Shown piece by piece: positions 33,777-44,265 of a DNA stretch of 64,000 nucleotides. The stretch is taken from the NCBI RefSeq assembly GCF_021869535.1, contig NW_026262701.1, forward strand, positions 44,829,278-44,893,277, read 5' to 3'. The stretch is from Mytilus californianus. Its lineage: Eukaryota > Mollusca > Bivalvia > Mytilida > Mytilidae. Positions within the stretch are counted from its first letter, which is position 1. Each line of letters opens with the position of its first letter. Made by a program: the position numbers and the translations under genes. The notes beneath the pieces were generated by a model. It saw only the letters and a program-made list of their open reading frames with translations, was not told where the DNA came from and made no database searches.

Positions 33777-34690
33777 TTTCGCACTCTAACTTTAGTTTAA
33801 GTGAATGGATCTCTATGAAAATTTACCCCAAGATTCAATACCACAAAAGGAAGGTTGGGATTGATTTTGGGGGTTATGGTACCAACAGTAAAGGAATAAG
33901 GGGCCAAAAAGGGGCCAAAAATAAGAATTTAGGAACTTCCAGACATAACTTGTGTGTTAGTGTATGGATCTCTCTGACATTGTACCACAAGATTCCATAT
34001 CACAAAAGAAATGCTGGGATTGATTTTGGGGGTAATTGCCTCAAAATTTTAGGAATTAGGGGCAAAAAAAGGGGCAAAAAACAAGCATTTTTCTAGTTTC
34101 ATGACAATAACTTGTGTGTAAGTGTATGGATCTTTCTGAAATTGTACTACAAGGTTCCATATCACAAAGGGAAAGCTGGAATTGAGTTTGGGGGTAATTG
34201 ACGAAACGTTTAGGAATTGGGGGCCAAAAAGGGGCCAAAAATAAGCATCTTTCTAGTTTCCAGACAATAACTTGTGTTCAAGTGTATGGATCTCTCTGAA
34301 ATTGTACTGCAAGGTACCATACCACAAAAGGAAGGCTGGGATTGATGATGGGGGTAATTGCCTCAATATTTTAGGAATTAGGTGCCAAAGGGGGCAAAAA
34401 ACAAGCATTTTTCTAGTCTCAGGACAATAACTTGTGTGTAAGTGTATGGATCTTTCTGAAATTGTACTACAAGGTTTCATATCACAAAGGAAAAGCTGGA
34501 ATTGAGTTTGGGGGTAATTGCCCTAAACGTTTATGAATTTGGGGCTAAAAAGGGGCCAAAAAACACATTTTTCTAGTTTCCAGACAATAACTTGTGTTCA
34601 AGTGTATGGATCTCTCTGAAATTGTACTGCAAGGTACCATACCACAAAGGGAAGGCTGGGATTGAGTTTGGGGTGATGAATCATAAGGGG
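33777..34690 (+). repeat. 160-bp tandem repeat with two-unit higher-order pattern
   Basis: The anchor GTGTATGGATCT recurs at 33801, 33960, 34122, 34282, 34442 and 34602 (periods 159-162). Units 3 and 5 share TGTGTGTAAGTG, GGATCTTTCTG and GTACTACAAGGTT. Units 4 and 6 share TGTGTTCAAGTG, GGATCTCTCTG and GTACTGCAAGGTACC. The recent expansion unit was therefore about 320 bp. Confidence 0.9.
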
Positions 34691-34852
34691 GTTCAAAAAA
34701 TTTGGGGGGGGGGGCATTTTTTTTTTTCCTTTTTTTTTTCTTTTAAAATTTTCCATTTTAAGTTGGTTATTTCTGATTTATATTTAAAAGCAAATAATAA
34801 TGATATGGTAGGAGATACACACCAAACAGGATGTGTAAATAATTATATAATA

Positions 34853-35080
34853 AGTATTGTGCAATAGCAAGAAATTTTCAATTGCAAAGTATTGCACAAT
34901 AGCAAGAAATCTTCAATTGCACAGTATTGCGCAATAGCAAGTAATCTTCAATTGCACAGTATTGCGCAATAGCAAGAAATATCCAATAGCACAATATTGC
35001 GCAATAGCAAGAAATTGTCAATTGTACAGTATTGCGCAATAGCAAGAAATATTTAATTGCACAGTATTGTGCAAAAGAAG
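34853..35080 (+). repeat. 35-bp minisatellite, 6.5 copies
   Basis: AGTATTGYGCAATAGCAAG followed by AAATNTTCAATTGCAC recurs at 34853, 34888, 34923, 34958, 34993, 35028 and 35063, exactly 35 bp apart. ATTGCGCAAT is palindromic within the unit. Confidence 0.95.
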
Positions 35081-35124
35081 ATACTTCGTATAAATTGCTT
35101 ATTTCTTGACCAATTTTAATGGGG

Positions 35125-35715
35125 TTTTATTCTTGAATTCTTGGGGTTCTTTAATATGCTGAATCTAACCGTGTATTTAGTTTTTGGGTTTTGGGCCCGT
35201 TTTTAAATTGGTCCACATTGAGGTCCAAAGGGTCCAAAATTAAATTCATCAAAAATTGAATTATTGGGGTTCTTTGATATGCCGAATCTAACCGTGTATT
35301 TAGATTCTTAATTTTTGGTTCCGTTTTCAAATTGGTCTACATTAAGGTCCAACGGGTCCAAAATTAAACTTAGTTTGATTTTAACAAAAATTGAATTCTT
35401 AGGGTTCTTTGATATGCTGAATCTAAACATGTATTTAGATTTTTGATGATGGGCCCAGTTTTCAAGTTGGTCCAAATCGGGGGCCAAAATTAAACTTTGT
35501 TTGATTTCAACAAAAATTGAATATATGGGGTTCTTTGATATGCTGAATCTAACCATGTATTAAGATTTTTGATTTTTGGGCCCCGTTATCAACTTTGTCC
35601 ACATTGAGGTCAAAAGGGTCCAAAATTAAACTTTGTTTGATTTCATCAAAAATTGAATTCTTGGGGTTCTTTGATATGCTGAATCTAACCATGTATTTAG
35701 ATTTTGGATATTGGA
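35125..35715 (+). repeat. ~130-bp tandem repeat, five copies
   Basis: GGGTTCTTTGATATGCTGAA recurs at about 35143, 35265, 35400, 35526 and 35663 (spacings 122-137), with variable GGGCCCGTTTTCAAATTGGT and GGTCCAAAATTAAA parts between. Confidence 0.85.
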
Positions 35716-36078
35716 CCATAATAGGTGAATGTCCAATTTAAAATTTTTAAGTTCTTAGACCACATTCATTCTGTGTCAGAAACCTATGCTGTGTCAAATA
35801 TTTAATCACAATCCAAATGCAAAGCTGTATCAAGCTTGAATGTTGTGTCTATACTTGCCCCAACTGTTCAGGGTTCGACTTCTGCGGTCGTATCAACCTG
35901 CGCCCTGCGGAGCATTTTATTTACCTGTTCAATTCAGTTACTCGAAATCTCATAAAAGGGGGGCTTGTTTATAAAGTTGGGATGGAAAGGTCAGACGATA
36001 TATGGCTCACCAAGTTGGACTTTTAATATTTTACTGTCAAAATTGAAGTAGTGTTTTGACAAGGTAATCAAAGATGAA

Positions 36079-36617
36079 GGGTATATGAGGGTGGTTAAGA
36101 GTTATTTGTTTGCCACGTTTTTGGCCTTTTTATTTCATGTGTTTTCGTGCTTTGACGTTTTATTTCTCATTTTTTTGTATTTGGTTCGACATGCTTTATC
36201 TGTGTTTCCCCTTATTTATTTTCCGTGTTTCGTGTTGGTACTCTTAATTTCTCGTGCCTGTCTTGATAAAAAAATCTAACCGGGACTAAATTCCAAGTCA
36301 GTCTGGAGATAGCTTTAAATTATGTGTTCCCAGGATATTATTAATTGCTATCAAGTTATGCATATTTTTTTTTCAATCGGATGCAACTAGCGTACGCGAA
36401 AAGGTGACCGTAGGGTCTTCGTGTCTATTATCATGACTGTGATCTCCAAGAACAACTGAGTAATAACTTCTAGTACTTTTTTCCTTAATATATATATACG
36501 ATTGTATTTCTCGTGCTTCGTTTATCCAAATTTTTATTTTCCACGTAGCGTTTTGGGGATTTTTATTTCATGCGTTTCTGTGTTAAGAACCCCCCTTTAC
36601 CACCCTCGTATATGTCA
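36079..36617. mobile_element. Probable MITE with short inverted ends
   Basis: The left end reads TATATGAGGGTGGTTAAG. The right end, reversed, reads TATACGAGGGTGGTAAAG. The inner halves carry TTTTTATTTCATGTGTTTT and TTTTTATTTCATGCGTTTC on the same strand. About 540 bp, no coding content; the frame at 36085-36279 is a low-complexity translation. The target duplication was not resolved. Confidence 0.6.
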
Positions 36618-36619
36618 AT

Positions 36620-37425
36620 TAGACAGATATCCATGCAGCAGCACAAGTAAAACAGAAAAAGACATAAGTGAATAAACCTTCAATTTGTTCAAATTAAAAG
36701 GTAGTATTTATAATTAGGATTTTTTTGCAGATTATACCTTCTGGGCTATATAAAAGGAAATGTAGTTGAGACTTTGATGGAAGTTTAAACTTTCATTTAG
36801 TTTTCACGAGTTCTTATGCTTTTGATTTATACTTTAAATATCATCATTATGAAGTTATTAATAGTTAAATGTGTTGAACAGAATAAAACTGGACAATGTT
36901 ATAACTTTTGTTTTTGTAGATGTCATCATGAAGACCTGTGGAATCACGGAACAACAAGCATGACAAGTGTCTGACAAAACAACAAAACTTTTTAAAATGG
37001 GCTCCAAAAAGACAGGGTGGGAGAAGAAAGAAGTTGAAGTTTTCACTATTAATAAATAAATTTATTTTAATTTTATCGTATTGATTATTTCTCTATAATC
37101 AGTGGTTGGACATTAGAATACATGGGGTAGGAACAGCAAACTTTGTTTTATATTTTGATCACTCAGATATTAAAAATAGACATTGGGCAAAAAATATGTG
37201 TATTAAGGGTTGTTTGCTTTCAAAAATTAGGATATATAATGTCAATATTGGAAATATTTTTTATTTTTTTTGCTGATTTTTTAAATATTTCTTTGGTATG
37301 ATAATTTGTGTTTTAATATGCATATCGTTAAATGTTAAAAAAAAATATTGGGGGTTAAATTATTATTAGTAAGAAAGCCCTTAATACACATATTTGTTAT
37401 TCAGTTGATTGGTTGTTGACATCAT
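36620..37425. other. No recognisable gene
   Basis: AT-rich DNA with no domain-bearing frame. The minus frame at 36858-37046 has no known motif. Confidence 0.5.
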
Positions 37426-37429
37426 CATG

Positions 37430-37565
37430 GTCAAGTCATGCTCTCCGGGTGCGGGAGTTTCTCGCTGCATTGAAGACCCATTGGTGGCCTTCGGCTGTTG
37501 TCTGCTCTATGGTCGGGTTGTTGTCTCTTTGACACATTCCCCATTTCCATTCTCAATTTTATCTC
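37430..37565 (+). repeat. Fragment of the GAAGACCCATTGGTGGCC repeat
   Basis: GAAGACCCATTGGTGGCCTT, CGGCTGTTGTCTGCTCTATG and GGGTTGTTGTCTCTTTGACA align with 28345-28435. A piece related to repeat K (CTTCAACAATGAGCAAAAGC) follows at about 37750. Confidence 0.65.
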
Positions 37566-38009
37566 ATCACAAGAATGTGGTCACTCAGTTTTATTGTTGA
37601 AAATTAGTGATCTTCTACGAGTAATTGACAGTCAATGGCATCAATTCAAAGTTTTGTGCACCCAACCACTTTTTGTTGTTACCTATTGTTAACAAGACAA
37701 CCATTAACCAAAGAACATTATTTATATATTTTTGGGTTACCATACAGTCTTCAACAATGAGCAAAAGCCCACACCATGTCAAATATGACCAGACAATGAT
37801 TTTATTTAAAGTTCATCAATTTTTTTCTGAGATTATATTTTATACTTTGGTCTGATGGAGCAGTTATTGGATAAAGTTTCCTGCGGCAGAATGTTGCTAT
37901 GACATTTAGCATGGTGAGTACCTTGAGAAGACACTAGCTAGAATATTGCTACAGTATAAAATTATGGAATGCAACACACAGAAAATACAGGATGAATGAA
38001 ACTTAAGTT

Positions 38010-38284
38010 TTAGGTGGAAACACAGTTGAACACAACCACTAACCAATTTTGATTCCAGGTTGAATATGGAATTCACCCTGAATTCAATCTGAATTCAAAT
38101 TAAGTTATTGGTGGAAACAATGTTGAAGCAACCATTATTCAATATTGATTCAAAGGTAAAAATCAACGTTGATTCAACGTAGGATTTCAACATTGATACA
38201 AATTTGCAAAATCTAATAATAATTCAACATAGAAAATAAACATATTGATTCAATGTTTGATCAATGTTGTGTGCCTGCTGGGTA
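38010..38284 (-). repeat. Palindromic TTGATTCAACGTTGA repeat, right member of inverted pair
   Basis: It ends GTGTGCCTGCTGGG followed by TA. The reverse complement aligns with the start of 28608-28810. The interior is made of AATTCAAC, TTGATTCAACGT and GTTGAATA motifs. The inner (left) part has drifted into GGTGGAAACA.TGTTGAA repeats. Confidence 0.7.
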
Positions 38285-38980
38285 TCTTCTTTGTTCAGTA
38301 AGATTTCGATTTTGACAATTATTTTGCAATCTACCATAGATTTCCGGTAATTGATCTGCATAAAACCCCATGGGAAAGCATATTGGCATAATTTGCTAAA
38401 CGTTTATTGGAACCCAATAATTTGGCAAGGTGTTGCAACATGTAATGTGAAGACGTGAATGAAAATGCGGAGTTTGTAAGACCAGGCCCTAGCAAGCAGC
38501 CACTCGCTAGCAGCCACTTCGTTAGCAGCCAGTTTTCAGATATTTATATAAACCCAAATGTTGCATAAGATTCAAACGTTCTTCAGATGTTTTATTAATA
38601 TATAACCACTATATTATCAGTTTTTGATATATAGTTAAGCAGTCAAAGACATTATTCAATGAATTTTAAAATTTCATTTCTTGTTCATTAATTATATAAA
38701 TGCAATAGAAATCGCTTTCAATATATCACACAGCGTGCTGCACGCTTTACATTTTAAATAGTCAACACTTTTGAGTGAATATAGAATCGTAAATAATTAT
38801 GAAATTATTTTAAATGTTGGCAAAATTGCACTATTTCGCTTACTTATGATTGGACGAAAGGTTTATTTTTTTGTACTCAAAGTATGGTGGACAAGGAAAT
38901 TATTTATTAGCTTTAAAAAAAATAATCCGTGCTATACCTAAACTAGGAATTTTGATCAAGTAGGCGCTAGATCTCTAGTT
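38285..38980. other. No gene; short CAGCCAC repeat near 38495
   Basis: AT-rich interval. GCAGCCACT or GCAGCCAGT recurs three times at 38495-38535. No coding signal. Confidence 0.5.
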
Positions 38981-39295
38981 TACGTTTGCACCTAGTGCGG
39001 ACAAAAGTATTGCCGTAGAATTTTTTTTATTATCTTTTCGGGAAGGGTTGGGTAGGGTTTCCTCAACTTAGGACCTACTTTAGAAAAAAAACTAAGCCGA
39101 ACAACACCCTGGATTTTTCTACTGTAAACCTCAGCTACCCAGCTTTCCTTTGCACCTAGTGCGGACAAAAGTATTGCCGTAGACATTTTTTTATTAACTT
39201 TTCGGTAATGGTGTGGTAGGGTGGGTAACAGCTGAGGTCTACTTGAGAAAAAATCCAGGGTGATGTTCGGCTTACTCTTTTTTATAATGTAATAA
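38980..39295. repeat. Duplicated and inverted small repeat
   Basis: TTGCACCTAGTGCGGACAAA followed by AGTATTGCCGTAGA occurs at 38987 and again at 39150 (direct). AAGCCGAACA.CACCCTGGAT occurs at about 39093 and inverted at about 39250-39280. The mix of direct and inverted copies suggests two tandem insertions of a small foldback element. Confidence 0.65.
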
Positions 39296-39429
39296 GCTGA
39301 CAAATTATGAAAGCTCACGTCTTAATTGATAGGCATAGAAATAAATAGAAAACGTATGATAACCAATAACAATCTACCGGAGACAAAATAACGTTGGTTT
39401 AGGCAACTAGTACGATGATCTGGATGCGG

Positions 39430-39640
39430 GGTTCTTCATTTCTGTATTCTTTGATATGTTATACCATTTGTCTCTATTCTTTAATAAGTGTTTTAGGCCA
39501 TTTATTTCTATTCTTTATTTCTTTTTACTTTTTGCCAATTATTTTGTTCTATTCATAGTTAAACACCTCATTATTCTATTTTTTTATGTATTGGTTCATT
39601 GTCTCTTTTATTTATATTTTTTGCCCACTATTCTCTATTC
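39430..39640 (-). repeat. TATTCTTT-rich repeat, inverted partner at 61.9 kb
   Basis: Its reverse complement (AAGAATAGAGACAAATGG, GGTGTTTAACTATGAATAG, GTGGGCAAAAAATATA) aligns with 61850-62035. It is followed by the repeat shared with 27.07 kb. The frame 39456-39659 is a translation of it. Confidence 0.65.
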
Positions 39641-39759
39641 CTGTGGAAGTTGTTTGTGACTTCAGGGAACTTAATTTGGATATGCCATTTATTTTCTCAT
39701 TGATATTTACCACACCTTCATTCAATATTAGCTTCAAATGAAAAATACTCTGCTAGAAG

Positions 39760-40414
39760 AATTTAGCGGAACGAGGCGTAAAAATTGATGTCTACGGATG
39801 TCTACGGATGACGAAGACATCGCCATAACATTATACGGCGGCAAATCTATAACTATAAAAAATTGAATACCACCTTTCCATTCCAAAAAAAAAAAAAAAA
39901 TTGAAGGCCCCCTTTATTTCTTCCTATCCCCTTTTTTTGGGTTACAAATGACCGGTCCCTTATATGAGCCATTACCCTATCAATATCCGATTTTTGCCCA
40001 TTTTTTGTGTCTGTCTTGGGAAAAGTAATATAAAAAGAGAAACTGGAACAGCTTAAATGATCAGCAAGGCAAAATTTACAAAAATGAACATACTGGAAAT
40101 TCATGTATTAACTTCTTATAGAAAAAACGCTAACGCTAGGTATAAAAATATTGACAAATATAATGCCTACCCTTATTTAAATGAGCATAGAGCATGGCAT
40201 AAAAGAATTATGTCTTTAAATTTAATAACTTTAACCGTATGTTCATTATTGTAGACTCAGTATGTTTATTATTGTAGACCCAGCGATTAAAACTAAACTT
40301 TGCAATTCATATTTTGACAATTTTCCACAATATCAGATGTGATTTTTTACATCTTAAAACGAGGTACCAACATGCCAAGGTTTATCTCTTTATAAATCTC
40401 ACCCATTTTTCAAG
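39760..40414. other. No recognisable gene; A run at 39887
   Basis: Frames at 39853-40104 (-) and 40057-40254 (+) have no domain I recognise. A 15-base A run is at about 39886-39900. Confidence 0.5.
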
Positions 40415-40885
40415 CGATAGCTACAGATTTGAGCCGGGTTTATAGTAATTCCGCAGAAGCAGATCGAAATCATTTATGACGTAGACAGTAATCGTTCTAA
40501 TCGTAATCATGTTCATTGACCATAACGACGATGAAAGCACATCATATAATGACGTTTCGACATCATATAATGAAGTAAACCAAACCACATCATATAAGGT
40601 TACAATCACATAATATAATGACACAACCACATCATATAAAGATGTTTGTACATAATATAATGGAAAATGCACATCATATAAGTATATTTGCACATCATAT
40701 TAGTACATTTGCACATCATATAAGGATCTTTACACATCATATAAGTACATTTGCACATCATATAAGTATATTTGCACATCATATAAGGATCTTTACACAT
40801 CATATAAGTACATTTGCACATCATATAAGTACATTTGCACATCATATAAGTATATTTGCACATCATATAAGTATATATGCACATC

Positions 40886-42633
40886 TGCAAGTACTCTCAA
40901 ATCGTACTTTCTTGTTTATTTGACCTGTTGATACTAATTGTATTGCTTTTTTGTTATTTAATGTTATTCAGGGTTATATCTGGTCTATATACCAGCTTTG
41001 ATAAGTGTTTGGTATAACTATAATTTTTCACTTCGTACTATGAACATCAAAATTATTTATTTTGTAAAAATATTTCCTTTCTCTATTGGTACTGTACACG
41101 TATACCTAATAACAAAATTATTTTCATTAACCTGTGTTTAAAGTTATTGCAAATGGCTGATATTTTTGTTAGAGCATATTGTTTTTCTTTAATTGTTTAA
41201 CATTTCTTACCGATATAACATGTTACTTTTATTATTCTTCCCTTAGTTTATTTATTTTGTATTTACATTGTGTCATAGGTCAAATTTATTTGTTCAGTGT
41301 ATGTTCAATGGTGTTAATATGTCCTTTGATTGAGTTAAGCTATTTCAGTTGGTATTTTATAGTGTGTCTTTCTATGTTGTGATGTTACACTATTGTTTCA
41401 GAAAAAGGGTGAAGGTTTGGTACCATTAAAACGTTTAAACCCGCTGCATTTGTTTGCACCTGTCCTAAGTCAGGAATCTGATGTTTAGTAGTTGTCGTTT
41501 GTTGATGTGGTTCATAAGTGTTTCTCGTTTCTCGTTTTTGTCGAGCCTTCGACTTTTGTCGAAAAAGCGAGACATAGCGATCCTACATTCCGTCGGCGTC
41601 GTCGTCGTCGGCGTCGTCGTCGGCGGCGGCGTCCACAAATATTCACTCTGTGGTTAAAGTTTTTGAAATTTTAATAACTTTCTTAAACTATCATGGATTT
41701 CTACCAAACTTGGACAGAAGTTTATTTATGATCATAAGATAATATTCAAAAGTAAATTTTGTAAAAAAAAAATTCCATTTTTTCCGTATATTACTTATAA
41801 ATGGACTTAGTTTTTCTGCCAGGAAACATGACATTCACTCTGTGGTTAAAGTTTTTGAAATTTTAATAACTTTCTTAAACTATCCTGGATTTCTACCAAA
41901 TTTGGAAAGAAGCTTGTTTATGATCATAAGATAGTATCCAGAAGTAAATTTTGTAAAAAAAAAATTCTATTTTTTCCGTATTTTACCTATAAATGGACTT
42001 AGTTTTTCTGCCAGTTAACATTACATTCACTCTGTGGTTAAAGTTTTTAAAATTTTAACAACTTTCTTAAACTATCCTGGATTTCTACCAAACTTGGAAA
42101 GAAGCTTGTTTATGATCATAAGATAGTATCCAGAAGTAAATTTTGTTAAAATTTTGTTCCATTTTGTCCGTATTTTACTTATAAATGGACTTAGTTTTTC
42201 TTCCAGTTAACATTACATACAGTCTGCAGTTTAAGTTTTTAAAACATTTATTAGATGCATAAACTATCCTGGATTTTTACAAAACTTGGACAGAAGCTAC
42301 TTACAATCAAAAGATAGTATAGAGAGGAATATTTTTATTAATTTTTTTTTCCTTATTTTTGTTGAGCCTGCGATTAACAGCAAAAGTAGGCGAGACACTG
42401 GGTTCCGCGGAACCCTTACGAATTTTTTATATAGATTAGACCGTTGGTTTTCCCGTTTGAATGGTTTTACACTAGTAATTTTTGGGGCCCTTTATACACT
42501 AGCTTACTGTTCGGTGTGAGCCAATGCTCCGTGTTGAAAACCGTACTGTGACCTATAATGGTTTACTTTTTATAAATTTTGACTTGGATGGAGAGTTGTC
42601 TCATTGGCACTCATACCACATCTTCTTATATCT
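40886..42633 (+). mobile_element. Repeat W, long copy, inserted in the 21-bp array
   Basis: The left 500 bp (40886-41382) is AT-rich and not shared with the shorter copies. From 41383 it matches the copy at 24371 (TGTTACACTATTGTTTCAG onward) and from about 42425 the copies at 20475 and 20275, ending ACCACATCTTCTTATATCT. It is itself interrupted at 41540-42426. The frame at 41179-41382 is in the left part and has no known domain. The direction, the defined 3' end and the 5' truncation of the other copies suggest a retroposed element. Confidence 0.7.
41540..42426 (+). mobile_element. Trinucleotide-rich element with 192-bp internal repeats, nested in W
   Basis: Repeat W copies at 20571 and 24518 are continuous here, so this ~887-bp segment is an insertion. 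The ends are related direct repeats: TGTCGAGCCTTCGACTTTTG at the left and TGTTGAGCCTGCGATTAAC at the right, each followed by GCGAGACA-type sequence. A GTC/GGC trinucleotide run at 41593-41635 gives an arginine-rich frame that is an artefact. The body is a ~192-bp repeat (41641, 41833, 42025, 42215). The T-rich junction hides any target duplication. Confidence 0.75.
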
Positions 42634-42959
42634 ACATCATATATTAAGTATGTTTGCACATCATATAAGGATGTTTGGACATCATATAAGGATACTTGCA
42701 CATAATATAAGGATATTTGCACATCATATAAAGGTGTTTGCACATCATATAATGACAAGTGCACATCATATAAAGGTAAATGCACATCATATAATGACAA
42801 GTGCACATCATATAAAGGTAAATGCACATCATATAATGAAAATGGTCATACCAAGACAGTGTTGACGTTCCATAGAATTTCACCAAATCTGGTTTATCTT
42901 CAGAGATTTTAATGAAATTAACCCAAATATAAAGTTTTATAAATACTTCATATTTCATA

Positions 42960-44265
42960 GGTCAATGTAGTTTACTTAAAGAAACAGATAAACTGCATTT
43001 TTAAATCACCCCTTTTTTTGGCAAATACCCCAATATCTTTTAACATGTTTAAATAATCATGTGTGTATTTAAATTTATATATGTTTTTTGTCTCTATTTG
43101 TTGTTTTTACCTATACTATAAAACATAAACAAAAAACTAATATGGTATAATAGTAGAGTATACATATTCCCATGAAAGAGTTAAACAAAATCATAGATTT
43201 ACATGTAATTTATTTTTGATAATGAATAGTATTAATTTTTTTAGACATCACGATTCACTTTATGACAAACAAATTTCCATATATCCACCAACTAGGTGTC
43301 ATATTAAAAACTGGAACATATCTATTAAATGTTTTGTAAATGAAATCTTCAACAAAATGTTTATGCCAAAAAAGAGTTATGATGCATCAGTAGTTCCATA
43401 TGTAAAGGCACTCAGATTAGATCAGAAAAATTATAGCAACACATTTTCACACAGACATAAACTAAATAATATCATGAATCCAAGGCTATCATGTGTATTA
43501 AATTCCAACAAACGTATGTCAAACATTGCACGGATATTCCATCTTCTTGTGCACTTCTTCCTTGATATTCACAGGATATTCAAAAAACGCATTAAAATTG
43601 TTGAACACAGAGAATAGGAAAAACCAGTCAACATGGTTAAGTTGTTATATCATTATGCTTCCATTTCATATCCAAAATCACAGTCGTCACAACACCGAAA
43701 AAAATTGCTCCTATTTGTGTATCATGAAACTCCAAAAAGTAAATTCGTGCAAATGCAAATTGCAATATCTTTTCAATCTAACAGACTCAACCTGAAAATA
43801 AGAATAAAAGTAACAATAATAAGATTGAATTTTTTTTTAAAACATAAACTAGTTGAACAACAGGGAAATAAATCATACCATAGTTAAGGTTAATAGCTAT
43901 ATGATTATCTCATACAACATGTAAAATATGATATTTATTGTCATTGATGTTATTAGTTTCAAACTACTCATAAAACTATGTAATTCAGAAATCAACCCCA
44001 ATCTGTATAGTTTGTATGTGTATTTAAATAATTTAAGTTTGTGTATTAAAACTATGACAACATCTTATTTACTTGTTTTGCTCGACCTATTGTCGCTATT
44101 GTATAATTCTAAAGACATGTGGAATATAGAAATGAATACTAATATATATATATATACAATGCAAAAAAGTAGATATGTCAAGGTCTGGTTCAATAGACTG
44201 TTTAATGATATATTGCTGTTTCTTTATGCGCAACATGTATTTATATATAACTGATTACATCTATA
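42960..44265 (+). other. Upstream part of a decayed LINE, no assignable domain
   Basis: Frames at 43216-43617, 43526-43887 and 43928-44254 overlap and lack recognisable motifs. Position and orientation would suit a LINE ORF1 and 5' leader preceding the endonuclease start at 44266, but no ORF1 motif is visible. Confidence 0.35.

Larger units (their letters stand above)
33640..35912 (+). mobile_element. Composite tandem-repeat element (160-bp, 35-bp and ~130-bp arrays)
   Basis: Three consecutive arrays lie between a left part with CAA and GTC trinucleotide runs (33700-33760) and a right part (35716-35912) ending CTGCGCCCTGCGGAGCAT. The order 160-bp GGGGCCAAAAA repeat, then GCAATAGCAAGAAAT minisatellite, then GGGTTCTTTGATATGCTG repeat is one I associate with a dispersed mollusc repeat, so I treat the whole as one non-autonomous element. 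No transposase and no clear target duplication. All frames here are repeat translations. Confidence 0.55.
40415..42885 (-). repeat. 21-bp array element, copy 2, split by an insertion
   Basis: In the inverse orientation to copy 1, the right end of the element is at 40415-40545 and the first array part at 40546-40885 (about 16 units). The second array part follows at 42634-42840 and the left end at 42841-42885. ACATC is present at both edges of the interruption (40881-40885 and 42634-42638), as expected of a 5-bp target duplication. The two arrays are therefore one element interrupted by 1,748 bp. Frames MCKYTYM and HHISIFA recur as in copy 1. Confidence 0.85.

Noticed and set aside
28608-38284. 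A giant virus-like or Maverick-type integrated element
   Set aside because: The bracketed region has no DNA polymerase B, integrase, ATPase or capsid-like frame; only a LINE, a MITE and tandem repeats.
41492-41674. Arginine-rich frame (RRRRRRR) as a basic nuclear protein
   Set aside because: It is a translation of a GTC/GGC trinucleotide run inside a repeat inserted in another repeat.
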